39,792 bases of DNA from Aliiruegeria lutimaris (GCF_900099935.1 NZ_FNEK01000048.1:1-39792); one strand, 5' to 3'. Shown: positions 7,481 through 16,497, counted from the stretch's first letter. Notes: a model not told the origin generated them from the letters alone. Numbers and translations: made by a program.

Positions 7481-9016
7481 TTACTCAATCCCGAGTGTCC
7501 AGGTGCGAGGCCCCCGCGAACCTTCACGATGCTGGCCTTTGCCCGGTCGGCCTGGCGGCGACATCATGGCCATCGCGCCGCGGATGCACGCGAGTGGGTA
7601 GCCTTGCGTTTTCAGCGCGCTTTCGGTGCGCCAGTGCAAAATCTCGTCAATCAGGCGTGTCTTCGTCTTGGATTGCGCGGGATCGTTCCACAGGTTGTTC
7701 ATCTCCAGCGGGTCGGCGGCGAGGTCGAAGAGTTGGCCCTCGTCGGAATCGACGAAATGAACCAGCTTTAGGTCACCCTCGCGCACCATCGTCACCATCC
7801 GTGTGCCTTCGAGCAGCGCGTCGTTGGAATGCTCACAGAAAACCCGCGGCCTTTCCTCGCGCCCACCGCGCAGTAGCGGGCTGAGCGAGCGGGCTTCCAT
7901 CCAGTCGGGCACGGTGACGCCGGCCATTTCGAGGATCGTCGGGGCGAAATCGAACAGCGACACCAGGGCGCGAATGCGCCGCCCGCCGTCGGTCAAACCC
8001 GGCCAAACGACGATGGCAGGGACGTGGATGGTGCTTTCATACATGTTCCACTTCTGCGAATGGCCGTGGTCGGTGAGACAATCGCCGTGGTCTGAGGTGA
8101 AGATCACCACCGTTTGATCGAGCACGCCGCGCGCCTCCAACGCGTCGAGGATCTCGCCGATCTGGTCGTCGATCATGGTCACGTTGGCATAGTAGTGCCT
8201 TCGCTGGCGATCGGCCTGTTCGGGGCTCGGATCGGGCAGGTGGACGATACCGTCTGCGTCATCGTCGAGATGGCGCTGGCGCAACATACGGTAGGCCGCG
8301 GGTTGGTCGGCGATGTCGTCTGCCGGGATCGGCGCGGGCAGTTCGCGCCCCTCGTACTTGTCCAGATATTCTTGTGTCGGGTCGTAGGGTGGGTGCGGTC
8401 CCGGAATGCCGATCTGCAGGAAGAACGGCTCCTCGCCCGGGTAGCGCTCGATCCACCATTTTGCCATCTGTGGCACCAGCACGTCCGGATGGAGGATGTC
8501 CTCGTCCTCCCAGACCCATGCCCCCATCAGGTTCTCGTAGCCCTGCCGCCTGCGCTGCGTAACCCGGCTCGGTTTTTCCTTGCCGCGGGCGAAATACGCC
8601 TTGTCCCAATTGTCGAGGTAAAAAGGCAGAGTGGGGTGGTCGCGATCCTTGTTCTCGGTGACGTGACGCTCGTGGAAGCCGAACGCGCCCTCCACCGGCC
8701 AGGTGTGCATCTTGCCGACATTCACCGTGTGGTAGCCCGCCTCGGCGAGGTCCTTCACCCAGCAATAACTCCATTCCTCGTCGTTGCGGAATACGCCGTT
8801 GGTGTGCGGGTAGGTGCCGGTAAAGAGCGAGGCGCGCGACGGGGCGCAGGACGGCGAGGTGATGTACATCTTCTCGAACACAGCGCCGCGGGCAGCGAGG
8901 CGGTCGAGATTAGGCGTGATCATGTGGTCGAAGCCGTTGGCTGCGATGGTGTCGTAGCGCTGCTGGTCTGTGATGATGAAAACGATGTTCGGACGCTTTC
9001 CCGTACTTCCATTCAT
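7481..9016 (-). CDS. Type I sulfatase (Cys-type, formylglycine-dependent)
   Basis: 511 residues. N-terminal metal-binding motif NIVFIITDQQRYDT (Asp17), then SPSCAPSRASLFTGTYPHTN, the sulfatase signature in which Cys57 of C-x-P-S-R is converted to formylglycine. FTSDHGD and GHSQKWNMYE supply the second half of the metal site and active-site residues. It should cleave sulfate esters or sulfate-like substrates. No signal peptide is visible, so it is probably cytoplasmic, acting on a substrate imported by the adjacent ABC transporter. It is last of the five minus-strand genes, four bases after a permease stop. The maturase that could activate it is encoded at 14146. The C-terminal ~25 residues are low-complexity. 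Confidence 0.93.
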   Translation of the reverse strand: MNGSTGKRPNIVFIITDQQRYDTIAANGFDHMITPNLDRLAARGAVFEKMYITSPSCAPSRASLFTGTYPHTNGVFRNDEEWSYCWVKDLAEAGYHTVNVGKMHTWPVEGAFGFHERHVTENKDRDHPTLPFYLDNWDKAYFARGKEKPSRVTQRRRQGYENLMGAWVWEDEDILHPDVLVPQMAKWWIERYPGEEPFFLQIGIPGPHPPYDPTQEYLDKYEGRELPAPIPADDIADQPAAYRMLRQRHLDDDADGIVHLPDPSPEQADRQRRHYYANVTMIDDQIGEILDALEARGVLDQTVVIFTSDHGDCLTDHGHSQKWNMYESTIHVPAIVVWPGLTDGGRRIRALVSLFDFAPTILEMAGVTVPDWMEARSLSPLLRGGREERPRVFCEHSNDALLEGTRMVTMVREGDLKLVHFVDSDEGQLFDLAADPLEMNNLWNDPAQSKTKTRLIDEILHWRTESALKTQGYPLACIRGAMAMMSPPGRPGKGQHREGSRGPRTWTLGIE

Positions 9017-9020
9017 AGTT

Positions 9021-9857
9021 TCAGCCCTTCACGGCACCGCCCATGGATTGGACGATGTATTTGTTGGCGAAAACGATCACTGGCACCGTCGGCAATGTGA
9101 GCACGATACTGGCGATGGCGATGCTGCCCCAGTCGACGCTGGCATAGGAGACGAAATTCATGATCGCAACCGGCGCCGTCACGGTGTCAGACCGGGTGAT
9201 AATGAGAGCAAAGAAGAAGTCGTTCCACGACAGGAGGAAGGCGAGCACAGCGGTGGCGACGAGACCAGGGCGGGCGGCCGGGATAACCACCCGGCGCAGG
9301 GTCTGACCCATCGTGGCGCCGTCGAGGAGCGAGGCCTCGATCAGCTCGTCGGGGATCTGGCTGAGAGAGGTCCAGGACGACCACACGACGAGCGGCAGGG
9401 TCAGAACCATGTAGGCGCCGATGAGGCCCCACCACGTGTCGAGGAATCCGATGTTGAGATAGAGGATGAAGAGCGGGATGACGAAGCCCACGGGCGGTGC
9501 CATCCGCAGGAGCAGGAGCGCCCAGGAGGCGAGGAACTTGCGGCTCGATCGACCCTTGGCCAGCGCGAAACCGCCCGGCACGCCGATTACCACGGCGAGC
9601 GCCGTCGAAACGCTGGCGGTGATGAAGGAGTTCAGAAGCGCTTTTGGAAAGCCGGAATCGGCGAGCTTGCCGATGTTGGCGAGGGTAAGGGCTGTGGGGC
9701 TCTCCCAAATCGGCTCGAATAACCGGTTCTCGGGCCTGAGCGCCAGGATGAACGACCAGATGATCGGTAGCAGGGCGAAGAACAGGAAGGCCAGCATCAT
9801 CGTCACGCCGGCGGCCTGCTTCCACGAAAACGCGTTCTTGCTCTTGGGCTTACGCAT
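9021..9857 (-). CDS. ABC sugar-type permease (MalG/CUT1-like), second subunit
   Basis: 278 residues, six predicted membrane helices. The EAA loop, contact site for the ATPase, is ELIEASLLDGATMGQTLRRV followed by PAARPGL. The N-terminal basic stretch and the first helix (MMLAFLFFALLPIIWSFILAL) are usual for MalG-type subunits of CUT1 importers. It starts within the end of the preceding permease (8-base overlap) and is followed after three to four bases by the sulfatase, so expression is coupled. Confidence 0.92.
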   Translation of the reverse strand: MRKPKSKNAFSWKQAAGVTMMLAFLFFALLPIIWSFILALRPENRLFEPIWESPTALTLANIGKLADSGFPKALLNSFITASVSTALAVVIGVPGGFALAKGRSSRKFLASWALLLLRMAPPVGFVIPLFILYLNIGFLDTWWGLIGAYMVLTLPLVVWSSWTSLSQIPDELIEASLLDGATMGQTLRRVVIPAARPGLVATAVLAFLLSWNDFFFALIITRSDTVTAPVAIMNFVSYASVDWGSIAIASIVLTLPTVPVIVFANKYIVQSMGGAVKG

Positions 9858-10737
9858 CGGACAGCCTCGCGTTCATGCGCGCCACCCAAAAACTGATGAT
9901 CGCGGCGAAGATGAACAGGAAGACGGCGATCGCCGCCCCGTAGGAGACCTTCGAGTTCTGGAAGGTCTGGATAAAGGCATAGTAATTTGTGGCCTGGGTG
10001 GCACGACCCGGCCCGCCGTTTGTCATCACGTAAATCAGCGGGAAGTGCTTGATCGTCTCGATGAACCGAAAAAGCGCGACCATCAGCAGCGCAGGCTTCA
10101 GGAGCGGCAGGGTGATGCGCCAGAAAACCTGCATCTTCGTCGCGCCGTCGATCGAGGCGGCTTCGTCGAGATCGGTCGAGATGCCTTGGAGAGCGGCGAG
10201 GATGAGCAGCATCACAAAGGGAAAGCTCGCCCATGTGTCGGCAATGACGATGGCAGAGATCGCTCCCCAGCGAGTGGTGAGAAAGGCCGGAATTGTGATG
10301 CCGAACAGGTCGAAGAACGCATTGATCGGGCTGAGGGTTGGCGTGAACAGCGAGAGCCAGACCAGCGCCACCGCGACGTGCGGCACGACGAAAGGTACGA
10401 CAAAGAAGCCGCGGACGTGACGCCAGCGCGGGATGATCTTTTCCAACCCGACGGCGATCAGGGTGCCCGCGATCACCTGGGCGATCACACCGAATACCGA
10501 CAGTGCGAGCATGACCCAGACCGAGTTGATGAAGCGCTTGTCGCTCGCGAGCTTGGTGAAGTTGTCGAAGGTGAAGCCGGTGTCCCAGCCTTTCACCAGG
10601 TCGAACCCGGTAAACGAGAGCACGAACATGCCGACGAGCGGCAGCACTGCGAAAACCAGCACTGCAATCACCGCAGGCAGGAGCATCAGCCGGTAGGACC
10701 GTTGCAGGACAGGCTGGACGCCGGAAATCTGGTTCAT
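9850..10737 (-). CDS. ABC sugar-type permease (MalF/UgpA-like), first subunit
   Basis: Start taken at MNQISGVQPVLQRSYRLMLL; the open frame upstream is basic, low-complexity and lies in the hairpin region. 295 residues with six hydrophobic segments and an EAA loop (LDEAASIDGATKMQVFWRIT, then PLLKPALLM). GGPGRATQATNYYAF near residue 235 is typical of the UgpA/MalF type. It follows the solute-binding protein after a 71-base gap that holds a strong hairpin, and its last eight bases overlap the next permease. Confidence 0.92.
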   Translation of the reverse strand: MNQISGVQPVLQRSYRLMLLPAVIAVLVFAVLPLVGMFVLSFTGFDLVKGWDTGFTFDNFTKLASDKRFINSVWVMLALSVFGVIAQVIAGTLIAVGLEKIIPRWRHVRGFFVVPFVVPHVAVALVWLSLFTPTLSPINAFFDLFGITIPAFLTTRWGAISAIVIADTWASFPFVMLLILAALQGISTDLDEAASIDGATKMQVFWRITLPLLKPALLMVALFRFIETIKHFPLIYVMTNGGPGRATQATNYYAFIQTFQNSKVSYGAAIAVFLFIFAAIISFWVARMNARLSDA

Positions 10738-10763
10738 TGCTTGGGCTCGGTTCCTAGAACAGG

Positions 10764-10796
10764 CCGCCGGCAGCCCGAAAGTGCGGCCGCCGGCGG
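10764..10796 (-). promoter_or_regulatory. Intergenic hairpin between binding-protein and permease genes
   Basis: CCGCCGGC and GCCGGCGG form a perfect 8-bp stem around a 17-base loop that can pair further. It lies directly after the solute-binding protein stop. In E. coli malEFG a REP hairpin in the equivalent place stabilises the upstream binding-protein mRNA. A similar role here is inference; there is no T-run, so it is not a plain terminator. Confidence 0.6.
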
Positions 10797-10808
10797 GAGG
10801 TGGCAGGG

Positions 10809-12080
10809 CTATTCGGCGAGGATCTCGGCCATTTCGTCCTGCGCGGCGGCAAGCGCCTCTTCCGGCGTTTCCAGCCCGTTCACCGCTGCGTTGATGTGCT
10901 CGCCGATCGCGGCGCCGAGTTCGGGCCATTGCGGCAGAAGCGGCCTGTAGTGTCCGATCGCGTCGTTTAGCATGTCGACTCGCACGTTGAGGAAATCAGG
11001 GTTGATCGACTCGTACTTGGCGATCACCTCGGGGTTGGCAGCAACCGAGGCGCGGGTGAAATCCGGGTAGGGTTGCGCCAGCGCGATCTTGGTCAAGGTC
11101 TCCTCCGAAGTGGCCCATTCGATGAACTTGAACGAGGCTTCGGGGTTCGGCGCGTCGGCCGGGATACCGATGCCGTGCACGGCGATCGCCGGTGACCGAC
11201 CATTGGGGCCTTCAGGCACCGGCGCAATCGCCATGTGCTCTGCCACCTGACTCTTGCCCGGGTCAATCGATTGCGCCGCTATCGAAGTTCCGTCGACCAA
11301 CATGGCAAGCTTGCCCGCCTGACTCGAGGCCGCGACTTCCGAGAAGTTGAAGTTGCCGGCGCCGGGCGGTCCGTAATTGTTGATGAGGTCGATGTAGAGG
11401 TTCAGCGCCTCCAATGTTTCCGGCGAATTGAGCGCGGGCGTGAGGTCATTCGGGTAGTCGGCGAAGAACTTGCCCCCATAAGCGCGCATGATCATCGGGA
11501 AGACAAACATATTGAATCCCTGACCCGGCGCCGCGCGCATCGCAAACCCGGCGACATCGTCGCTGTGCACCGCCTTGGCAACCTCGACCAACTCGGCCCA
11601 AGTGCCTGGCGGGCTATCATAGCCGGCCGCGGCGAGGACGTCCTTGCGGTAGGCCATCATGCCGGTCTCTGCGAAGAACGGTAGCGCCCAGTAGTCGCCA
11701 TTGACGAGGTAGGCATCGAGCGGGCCCGCAAGTATGTCTTCCTTGCTATCCATCCCGTTTACCCCGTCGGTGACGGGCTGCAGCCAGCCCGCCTCGATCC
11801 ATCGCTGCACCTGGATGACCGGGGTATGCACTACGTCGATATCACCGGTCTTGCCAGTGAAACTGAGCGTGATGCGGTTCTCGAACACGTCCTGGCCTAC
11901 GACCTCGATATTGGCGGTCATCCCGGTTGCGGCCTCGAAATCGGCTTCAAGCTCGGCTAGCCCGTTGGTGTAGGGCATGCTGAACAGGATAACGTTGAGG
12001 TCTTCCGCGTAGGCGGGCACCACCGTGAAAACGGTCGCCATAGCCGCCGACGCGAGGCGGGTAAGTTTGGTCAGTGTCAT
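10809..12080 (-). CDS. Extracellular solute-binding protein of a CUT1-type ABC importer
   Basis: GGAGG precedes the ATG that gives MTLTKLTRLASAAMATVFTV with cleavage expected after AYA (mature start EDLNVILFSM). 423 residues, the usual size for family 1 binding proteins. Family features include DIDVVHTPVIQVQRWIEAGW, the GDYWALPFFAETGMMAYRKD segment lining the ligand site, and SFKFIEWATSEE near the C-terminus. Periplasmic receptor delivering ligand to the two permeases. With a sulfatase and maturase in the same locus, a sulfated carbohydrate or similar sulfate ester is the likely ligand, by context only. Confidence 0.93.
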   Translation of the reverse strand: MTLTKLTRLASAAMATVFTVVPAYAEDLNVILFSMPYTNGLAELEADFEAATGMTANIEVVGQDVFENRITLSFTGKTGDIDVVHTPVIQVQRWIEAGWLQPVTDGVNGMDSKEDILAGPLDAYLVNGDYWALPFFAETGMMAYRKDVLAAAGYDSPPGTWAELVEVAKAVHSDDVAGFAMRAAPGQGFNMFVFPMIMRAYGGKFFADYPNDLTPALNSPETLEALNLYIDLINNYGPPGAGNFNFSEVAASSQAGKLAMLVDGTSIAAQSIDPGKSQVAEHMAIAPVPEGPNGRSPAIAVHGIGIPADAPNPEASFKFIEWATSEETLTKIALAQPYPDFTRASVAANPEVIAKYESINPDFLNVRVDMLNDAIGHYRPLLPQWPELGAAIGEHINAAVNGLETPEEALAAAQDEMAEILAE

Positions 12081-12116
12081 CGCTATTCCTCCATGTGTTT
12101 CAGGTTCGAGCGGCAA

Positions 12117-12917
12117 TCAAGCCAGTCCTGCGTTGTTGGCGGAGCGAAGGATCTTCGCTTCGCGCTGCTCTTGCTCCATAACCTTGGTCAGCCGGGTGCG
12201 GGCGCTCTCCAACTCGCGACGATACCCTGCGATCCGAATCTCGCGATCCGCCGCCGGCGTCGCTGCTTCGGCAATCGTCAGGAAATGCAGGAAATTCCCG
12301 TCCAGGTCATCCACAACCAGTGCGAACCGACGGAGCCCAACACGGTTGCCCTCGAAGTCGTAGTCAAAGTCTTTCCCAATCGTTGCCTCGATCAAGCGGC
12401 GAGCGGATTCGGGAGCGTAGGGTTTCAGTTCGGGACTGTTGTCGTGGAACGTGGCAAGGTTGAACTGGTACTCCAGTTGCTCTTGGCCCAGCCGCGCGAG
12501 ATAGAGGCGGCTCATTGCGTCAAGTTCGTAAAGTGGCCGACGGAAGCCCGCTTTGGCACGGATCGGTACCGGCGGCGGGTCGAGATCGGTGCGCGAGTGC
12601 CAGTACAGGTCCTGCCCGGTCACCACCACCGCCTCGGAATAGGCCGCGTGTTTTGCGGTGATCTCTTCCATGATCTCGTCGAGCGCCTCTAGATAGGTCT
12701 CCGACATAGGGACGTTCTTGGTGAGCCGAAAGTTCGGCACAACGAAGCGCTGCGACGTCCGGAATACGTAGCCCCGATCGTAAAGCACCTTCATGATCCG
12801 GTTGAGCGTGGCAGGTGAAATGCCGAGGTCGCGCGCAATGTCGACCTGCTTCACCGGCGCGTCGCCGGAGGCCATCAGGTATTCCATCACGCTCAACAGC
12901 CGGTAGTTCGGGTTCAC
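12117..12917 (-). CDS. IclR-type transcriptional regulator
   Basis: 266 residues. The N-terminal winged helix (NYRLLSVMEYLMASGDAPVK, then DIARDLGISPATLNRIMKVL) ends with a wing RGYVFRTSQRFVVPNFRLT. The effector region is less canonical than in standard IclR proteins. It is transcribed away from the ABC ATPase gene and first in the minus-strand series. The 101-base region between them contains two palindromes. I infer that it controls both arms of the locus in response to the imported substrate. Confidence 0.82.
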   Translation of the reverse strand: MNPNYRLLSVMEYLMASGDAPVKQVDIARDLGISPATLNRIMKVLYDRGYVFRTSQRFVVPNFRLTKNVPMSETYLEALDEIMEEITAKHAAYSEAVVVTGQDLYWHSRTDLDPPPVPIRAKAGFRRPLYELDAMSRLYLARLGQEQLEYQFNLATFHDNSPELKPYAPESARRLIEATIGKDFDYDFEGNRVGLRRFALVVDDLDGNFLHFLTIAEAATPAADREIRIAGYRRELESARTRLTKVMEQEQREAKILRSANNAGLA

Positions 12918-12934
12918 GAAAAAACCCCTAGATA

Positions 12935-12952
12935 AATTCCATTATTGGAATT
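12935..12952. promoter_or_regulatory. Probable IclR-type operator
   Basis: AATTCCATTATTGGAATT has perfect 7-base arms around a 4-base spacer and lies 18 bases before the regulator start, in the shared divergent promoter. TTCCA/TGGAA half-sites resemble those of E. coli IclR (TGGAA...TTCCA). A second 10-bp palindrome, TCATATATGA, follows at 12961-12970. Binding by the adjacent regulator is inference. Confidence 0.6.
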
Positions 12953-12960
12953 ATGTTGCA

Positions 12961-12970
12961 TCATATATGA
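12961..12970. promoter_or_regulatory. Second palindrome in the sulfatase-locus promoter
   Basis: TCATATATGA, a perfect 10-bp palindrome eight bases beyond the larger operator candidate and about 50 bases before the ATPase start. It could be a second operator site or part of an AT-rich promoter element. Confidence 0.35.
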
Positions 12971-13018
12971 AATTTGTCAACTGACGAAACCATCGCTGCG
13001 CATCGGGAGCGAAGCCGC

Positions 13019-14098
13019 ATGACCCAGGTCAAGCTGGAGCACATCACCAAGTCGTTCGGCTCGGTTCATGTCATCAAGGACGTATCGATCGGAATCGCCG
13101 ACGGCGAATTCGTCGCCCTCGTGGGGCCGTCCGGCAGCGGCAAGTCGACGATCCTGAGGATGATCGCGGGGCTCGAAGACCCGACGGGGGGGATAATCCG
13201 GATTGGCGAGCGTGTAGTCAATGACCTCATGCCGAAGGACCGCGACATCGCCATGGTGTTCCAATCCTATGCGCTCTACCCGCATATGAGCGTGCGAGAG
13301 AACATGTCGTTCTCGCTGGAACTGGCCGGCCGCCCTAAGGCCGAGCGCGACGCGGCCGTGGCGGAGGCGGCAGAGATCCTCGGGCTCACCGACCTCCTCG
13401 ACCGCAAACCCAAGGCGCTTTCGGGCGGACAACGTCAGCGGGTGGCGATGGGCCGCGCGATAGTGCGAAAGCCAGAGGTGTTCCTGTTCGACGAACCGCT
13501 GTCGAACCTTGATGCCAAGCTACGCACGGCAATGCGCAAGGAGGTGAAATTGCTTCACCAACGCCTGGCTTCGACCTCGATCTACGTCACTCATGACCAG
13601 ACCGAAGCGATGACCATGGCCGACAAGATTGTGGTGCTGAACGACGGCATGGTCGAGCAGATCGGTTCACCGACGGAGCTCTACACGGCGCCCGAAAACC
13701 TGTTCGTCGCGGGTTTTATTGGCACGCCGCAGATGAACTTCATCGAAGGGATGGTATCCGCCGACGGGACTGTCAGGCCCGACGGAAACGCGCACCTTCC
13801 CAGTCTCCGCGTCGACCCCGGCCTGCCGCTGGCCGCGGGCGATGCGGTCGTTGTCGGCATCCGCCCCGAGCGCATCAGGTTCGTCCCGGACGGGGCCTAC
13901 CCCGCCAATGTCGAGCTTGTCGAACCGATGGGTAGCGAAGCACTCGTCACCTGCAATTTCGGTCCATACGAACTCCGGGTCCAGGACCGGTCGATGGAGA
14001 CGGTGGCACAGGGCGCGGACGTCCGCTTCGATTACGACCCGGTGCTCGCTTTGGTCTTCGTCCGCGACAGCGGAAAACGTGTCGTCAAGGCGGGGTGA
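13019..14098 (+). CDS. ABC transporter ATP-binding protein (MalK/UgpC type)
   Basis: Start at ATG 13019 (MTQVKLEHITKSFG, typical for the family, with GGGAG upstream); a TTG at 12974 would add 15 atypical residues. 359 residues. Walker A GPSGSGKST (36-44), signature LSGGQRQRV, Walker B VFLFDEP, switch His in YVTHDQ. The C-terminal ~120 residues form the MalK-type regulatory domain (VVVGIRPERIRF). It should energise the two permeases encoded on the opposite strand. The maturase follows after 47 bases. Confidence 0.95.
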   Translation: MTQVKLEHITKSFGSVHVIKDVSIGIADGEFVALVGPSGSGKSTILRMIAGLEDPTGGIIRIGERVVNDLMPKDRDIAMVFQSYALYPHMSVRENMSFSLELAGRPKAERDAAVAEAAEILGLTDLLDRKPKALSGGQRQRVAMGRAIVRKPEVFLFDEPLSNLDAKLRTAMRKEVKLLHQRLASTSIYVTHDQTEAMTMADKIVVLNDGMVEQIGSPTELYTAPENLFVAGFIGTPQMNFIEGMVSADGTVRPDGNAHLPSLRVDPGLPLAAGDAVVVGIRPERIRFVPDGAYPANVELVEPMGSEALVTCNFGPYELRVQDRSMETVAQGADVRFDYDPVLALVFVRDSGKRVVKAG

Positions 14099-14145
14099 GG
14101 GACGCGCCCGATCTTTGCAGGTGACTCCAAGTGCGAAAGGACCGA

Positions 14146-15345
14146 ATGCCCGAACCGCGCCCCTTTCACGTGATGACCAAGCCCATCGGGCCGCGCTGCA
14201 ACATCGATTGCAGCTATTGCTACTACCTCGAAAAGGAGAAGCTCTACCCGGACGAGAAGAAGTTCCGGATGCAGGACGATGTTCTGGAGACCTATGTAAA
14301 AGGGCTCATCGAGGCCGAGGTCGAGGCCGGGATGCGCGAGGTGCCCTTCGCCTGGCAGGGCGGCGAGCCGACGATGCTGGGCCTCGGTTTCTTCGAACGC
14401 GTGATCGAGTTGCAGGCCCGCTACCGTCCCGAAGGCGTGCGGATCACCAATTCGCTACAGACCAACGGCATGCTCATCGATGATGCCTGGGCAAGGTTCT
14501 TTGCAAACCACGACTTCCTGATCGGGATAAGCATTGACGGGCCGAGATCGGTCCACGACCGCTATCGGCGCGACCGAGCTGGCCGGCCGACCTTCGATGC
14601 AGTCATGGACGGCCTGGATAACCTGCGGCGGGGCCGGGTCGACTACAACATCCTTTGCACGGTGCATCGGGCCAACGCCGGAAAGGGCCGCGAAGTCTAT
14701 CGCTTCCTGCGCGACTTGGGCACTCAACACATCCAGTTCATCCCCATTGTCGAACGGCGCAGGACCGATGGCGCGCTCTCCGCCGCGCCACAAATCGATG
14801 ACGATCCATCCAGCATGGTGACGGAATGGAGCGTGGCACCGAAAGCCTACGGCAAGTTCCTCTGCGATGTCTTCGACCAGTGGTATCGACACGATCTCGG
14901 ACGCATGTTCATTCAGTTCTTCGAGAACCAGGTTGGAATGTGGATGGGCCGCCCGGCCAATCTCTGTGTCTTCGCCGAGACTTGCGGCGACGGGCTCGCG
15001 CTGGAGCACAATGGCGATCTCTACGCCTGCGACCATTTCGTTTACCCGGAGTTCAGGCTCGGCAACATCATGGACGAGGACATCGGCGCCCTTGCCTGGA
15101 GCCAAAAAGCGAGGGACTTCGGCGCCGCGAAACGCGAGACATTGACGGCCCAATGCCGCAGTTGCGAATATCGCTTCGCCTGCAATGGCGGCTGCCCCAA
15201 ACACCGCTTCCTGATGTCGCGTGGCGGGGAACCCGGGCACAACTACTTCTGCCAAAGTTACACGATGTTCTTCCGCCACGCCGGCGATCGGCTGCGCGAC
15301 ATAGCGGCCAAGTCCATGAGAAGCTTAGACGGGGAGATCGGGTAG
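14146..15345 (+). CDS. Radical SAM anaerobic sulfatase maturase (anSME type)
   Basis: Start at ATG 14146 behind AAAGGA. 399 residues. The radical SAM cluster motif is CNIDCSYC (Cys18/22/25). The middle has PFAWQGGEPTMLGL and LQTNGMLIDD, both typical of the sulfatase-maturase branch. The C-terminal SPASM region carries further cluster cysteines: CVFAETCGDGLALEHNGDLYAC, QCRSCEYRFACNGGCPKHRF and a late Cys in YFCQSY. These enzymes oxidise the active-site Cys or Ser of a sulfatase to formylglycine without oxygen. A Cys-type sulfatase is encoded at the far end of the same locus, so this is its likely activating enzyme. Confidence 0.93.
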   Translation: MPEPRPFHVMTKPIGPRCNIDCSYCYYLEKEKLYPDEKKFRMQDDVLETYVKGLIEAEVEAGMREVPFAWQGGEPTMLGLGFFERVIELQARYRPEGVRITNSLQTNGMLIDDAWARFFANHDFLIGISIDGPRSVHDRYRRDRAGRPTFDAVMDGLDNLRRGRVDYNILCTVHRANAGKGREVYRFLRDLGTQHIQFIPIVERRRTDGALSAAPQIDDDPSSMVTEWSVAPKAYGKFLCDVFDQWYRHDLGRMFIQFFENQVGMWMGRPANLCVFAETCGDGLALEHNGDLYACDHFVYPEFRLGNIMDEDIGALAWSQKARDFGAAKRETLTAQCRSCEYRFACNGGCPKHRFLMSRGGEPGHNYFCQSYTMFFRHAGDRLRDIAAKSMRSLDGEIG

Positions 15346-15753
15346 CTCCTTGGTCAAAACCAAATCCGCACACTGGCGGGCCGCGTCGGCAGAACAATCC
15401 GCAAGACTTCAGACGTCAGGACGACATACGCAGAAAATGCGAAAACCAACAACCATTTCTCATGGCGAATGGAAATGGCCAGTCTGAGCTGGCAACGACC
15501 AAATCGTTAGAATGCCATATTGTCCGCTTCGTCCCTTGACCGGTCGTCGCTGCAATACACGTCGAACGTCTGGAGTCCGCCCACCTTGTCCAATGCGGCG
15601 GCGCAGAACGTTGGTTGGAAGCCTGTTCGGCGAAGGGTCTGAACGGCGGTTTGCGAACATTCGTCGGTGCCGAGCGAAGGAACGAGTTTGTGGAGTCTTT
15701 TTGCGCCGGTATCGTTTGCGAAATGCGTCCTGACTCGCTGCACGAGGTTGCCT
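15346..15753. other. Gene-free stretch at the start of the accessory region
   Basis: 408 bases after the maturase. Short frames exist on both strands, but none has a good start, a ribosome site or a recognisable family. No tRNA, IS end or strong hairpin seen. It probably contains the left border of the mobile module, which I cannot place. Confidence 0.35.
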
Positions 15754-16497
15754 ATGTCGAACTGGAAACCACCAACCGAATGGTACCTGGAGCAGTTTTC
15801 GAAGGAAGGCGACTGGAAGCACGGGGTTGATGCTGAGATGATTGCGCGGGTTGAGGGCGCGATGTCGACTGAAGCGATCGATGCCATCTCCGAGGAGCTT
15901 AAGGCAAATGATTGTCCTGCTGACCGACAAAAACTCGGCAACCTGCTTCAGCATTGGGCCAAGATCGAGCTTTCGGAAGACAGCGTCGTAGATCCCGCCG
16001 GGCGCCTAAAGCACACCCGAAACTCTGCCAGATCGTTGGCGAAACGCATGTCTAGTTTGAAAGATCAATTGGATGCGACCTCGGGCGACGTGGCCTATCA
16101 AACGAGCCGCCATGTTCAGCACCGACTTCGTGTACACTACACAATGCACTTGTTTGACGCGCTGCGCGGCACGGTTGATGAACTGCTTCCTGCAGTGCAG
16201 GCATCGGCAGCAGAAGAACTGCCGCGAGGTCGAAGGGAAAACACTTCTCTTCACGCGTCGGTTGAGACGTTGCGGGAGATCTTTGAGTACGTCACTGAAA
16301 AGCACGCTTGGCGCACTTATGATCCGATTGAAGGCGCCGAAGTGAGTGCGTTCTCACGGTACGTCGAGTCAGCGTTCGATGCTTTGCTCGGCAACGAAGC
16401 CCCAAAGACGGATTCAGCAATCAGAACAGTCTTTGATGAACGCAAAGAAAGAGACGCAGCGTTGCCTGAGCACATGCGATCTTTCGACGACGACTGA
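15754..16497 (+). CDS. Unrecognised 247-aa helical protein in mobile module
   Basis: Start at ATG 15754 with GAGG seven bases upstream (MSNWKPPTEWYLEQFSKEGD). Mostly charged and helical, no membrane segment or signal. Notable parts are a central RLKHTRNSARSLAKRMSSLK segment, the YQTSRHVQHRLRVHYTMHLF region rich in Arg and His, and an acidic C-terminus ending FDDD. No catalytic motif I can name. It is the only non-recombinase protein of size in the module between the maturase and the tRNA-Met fragment, so it is either cargo or part of the mobility system. No function is assigned. Confidence 0.7.
   Translation: MSNWKPPTEWYLEQFSKEGDWKHGVDAEMIARVEGAMSTEAIDAISEELKANDCPADRQKLGNLLQHWAKIELSEDSVVDPAGRLKHTRNSARSLAKRMSSLKDQLDATSGDVAYQTSRHVQHRLRVHYTMHLFDALRGTVDELLPAVQASAAEELPRGRRENTSLHASVETLREIFEYVTEKHAWRTYDPIEGAEVSAFSRYVESAFDALLGNEAPKTDSAIRTVFDERKERDAALPEHMRSFDDD

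Noticed and set aside
15507-15941. Minus-strand frame in the gap before the 247-aa protein
   Set aside because: Much of it is antisense to the 247-aa gene and the rest lacks a start or family.
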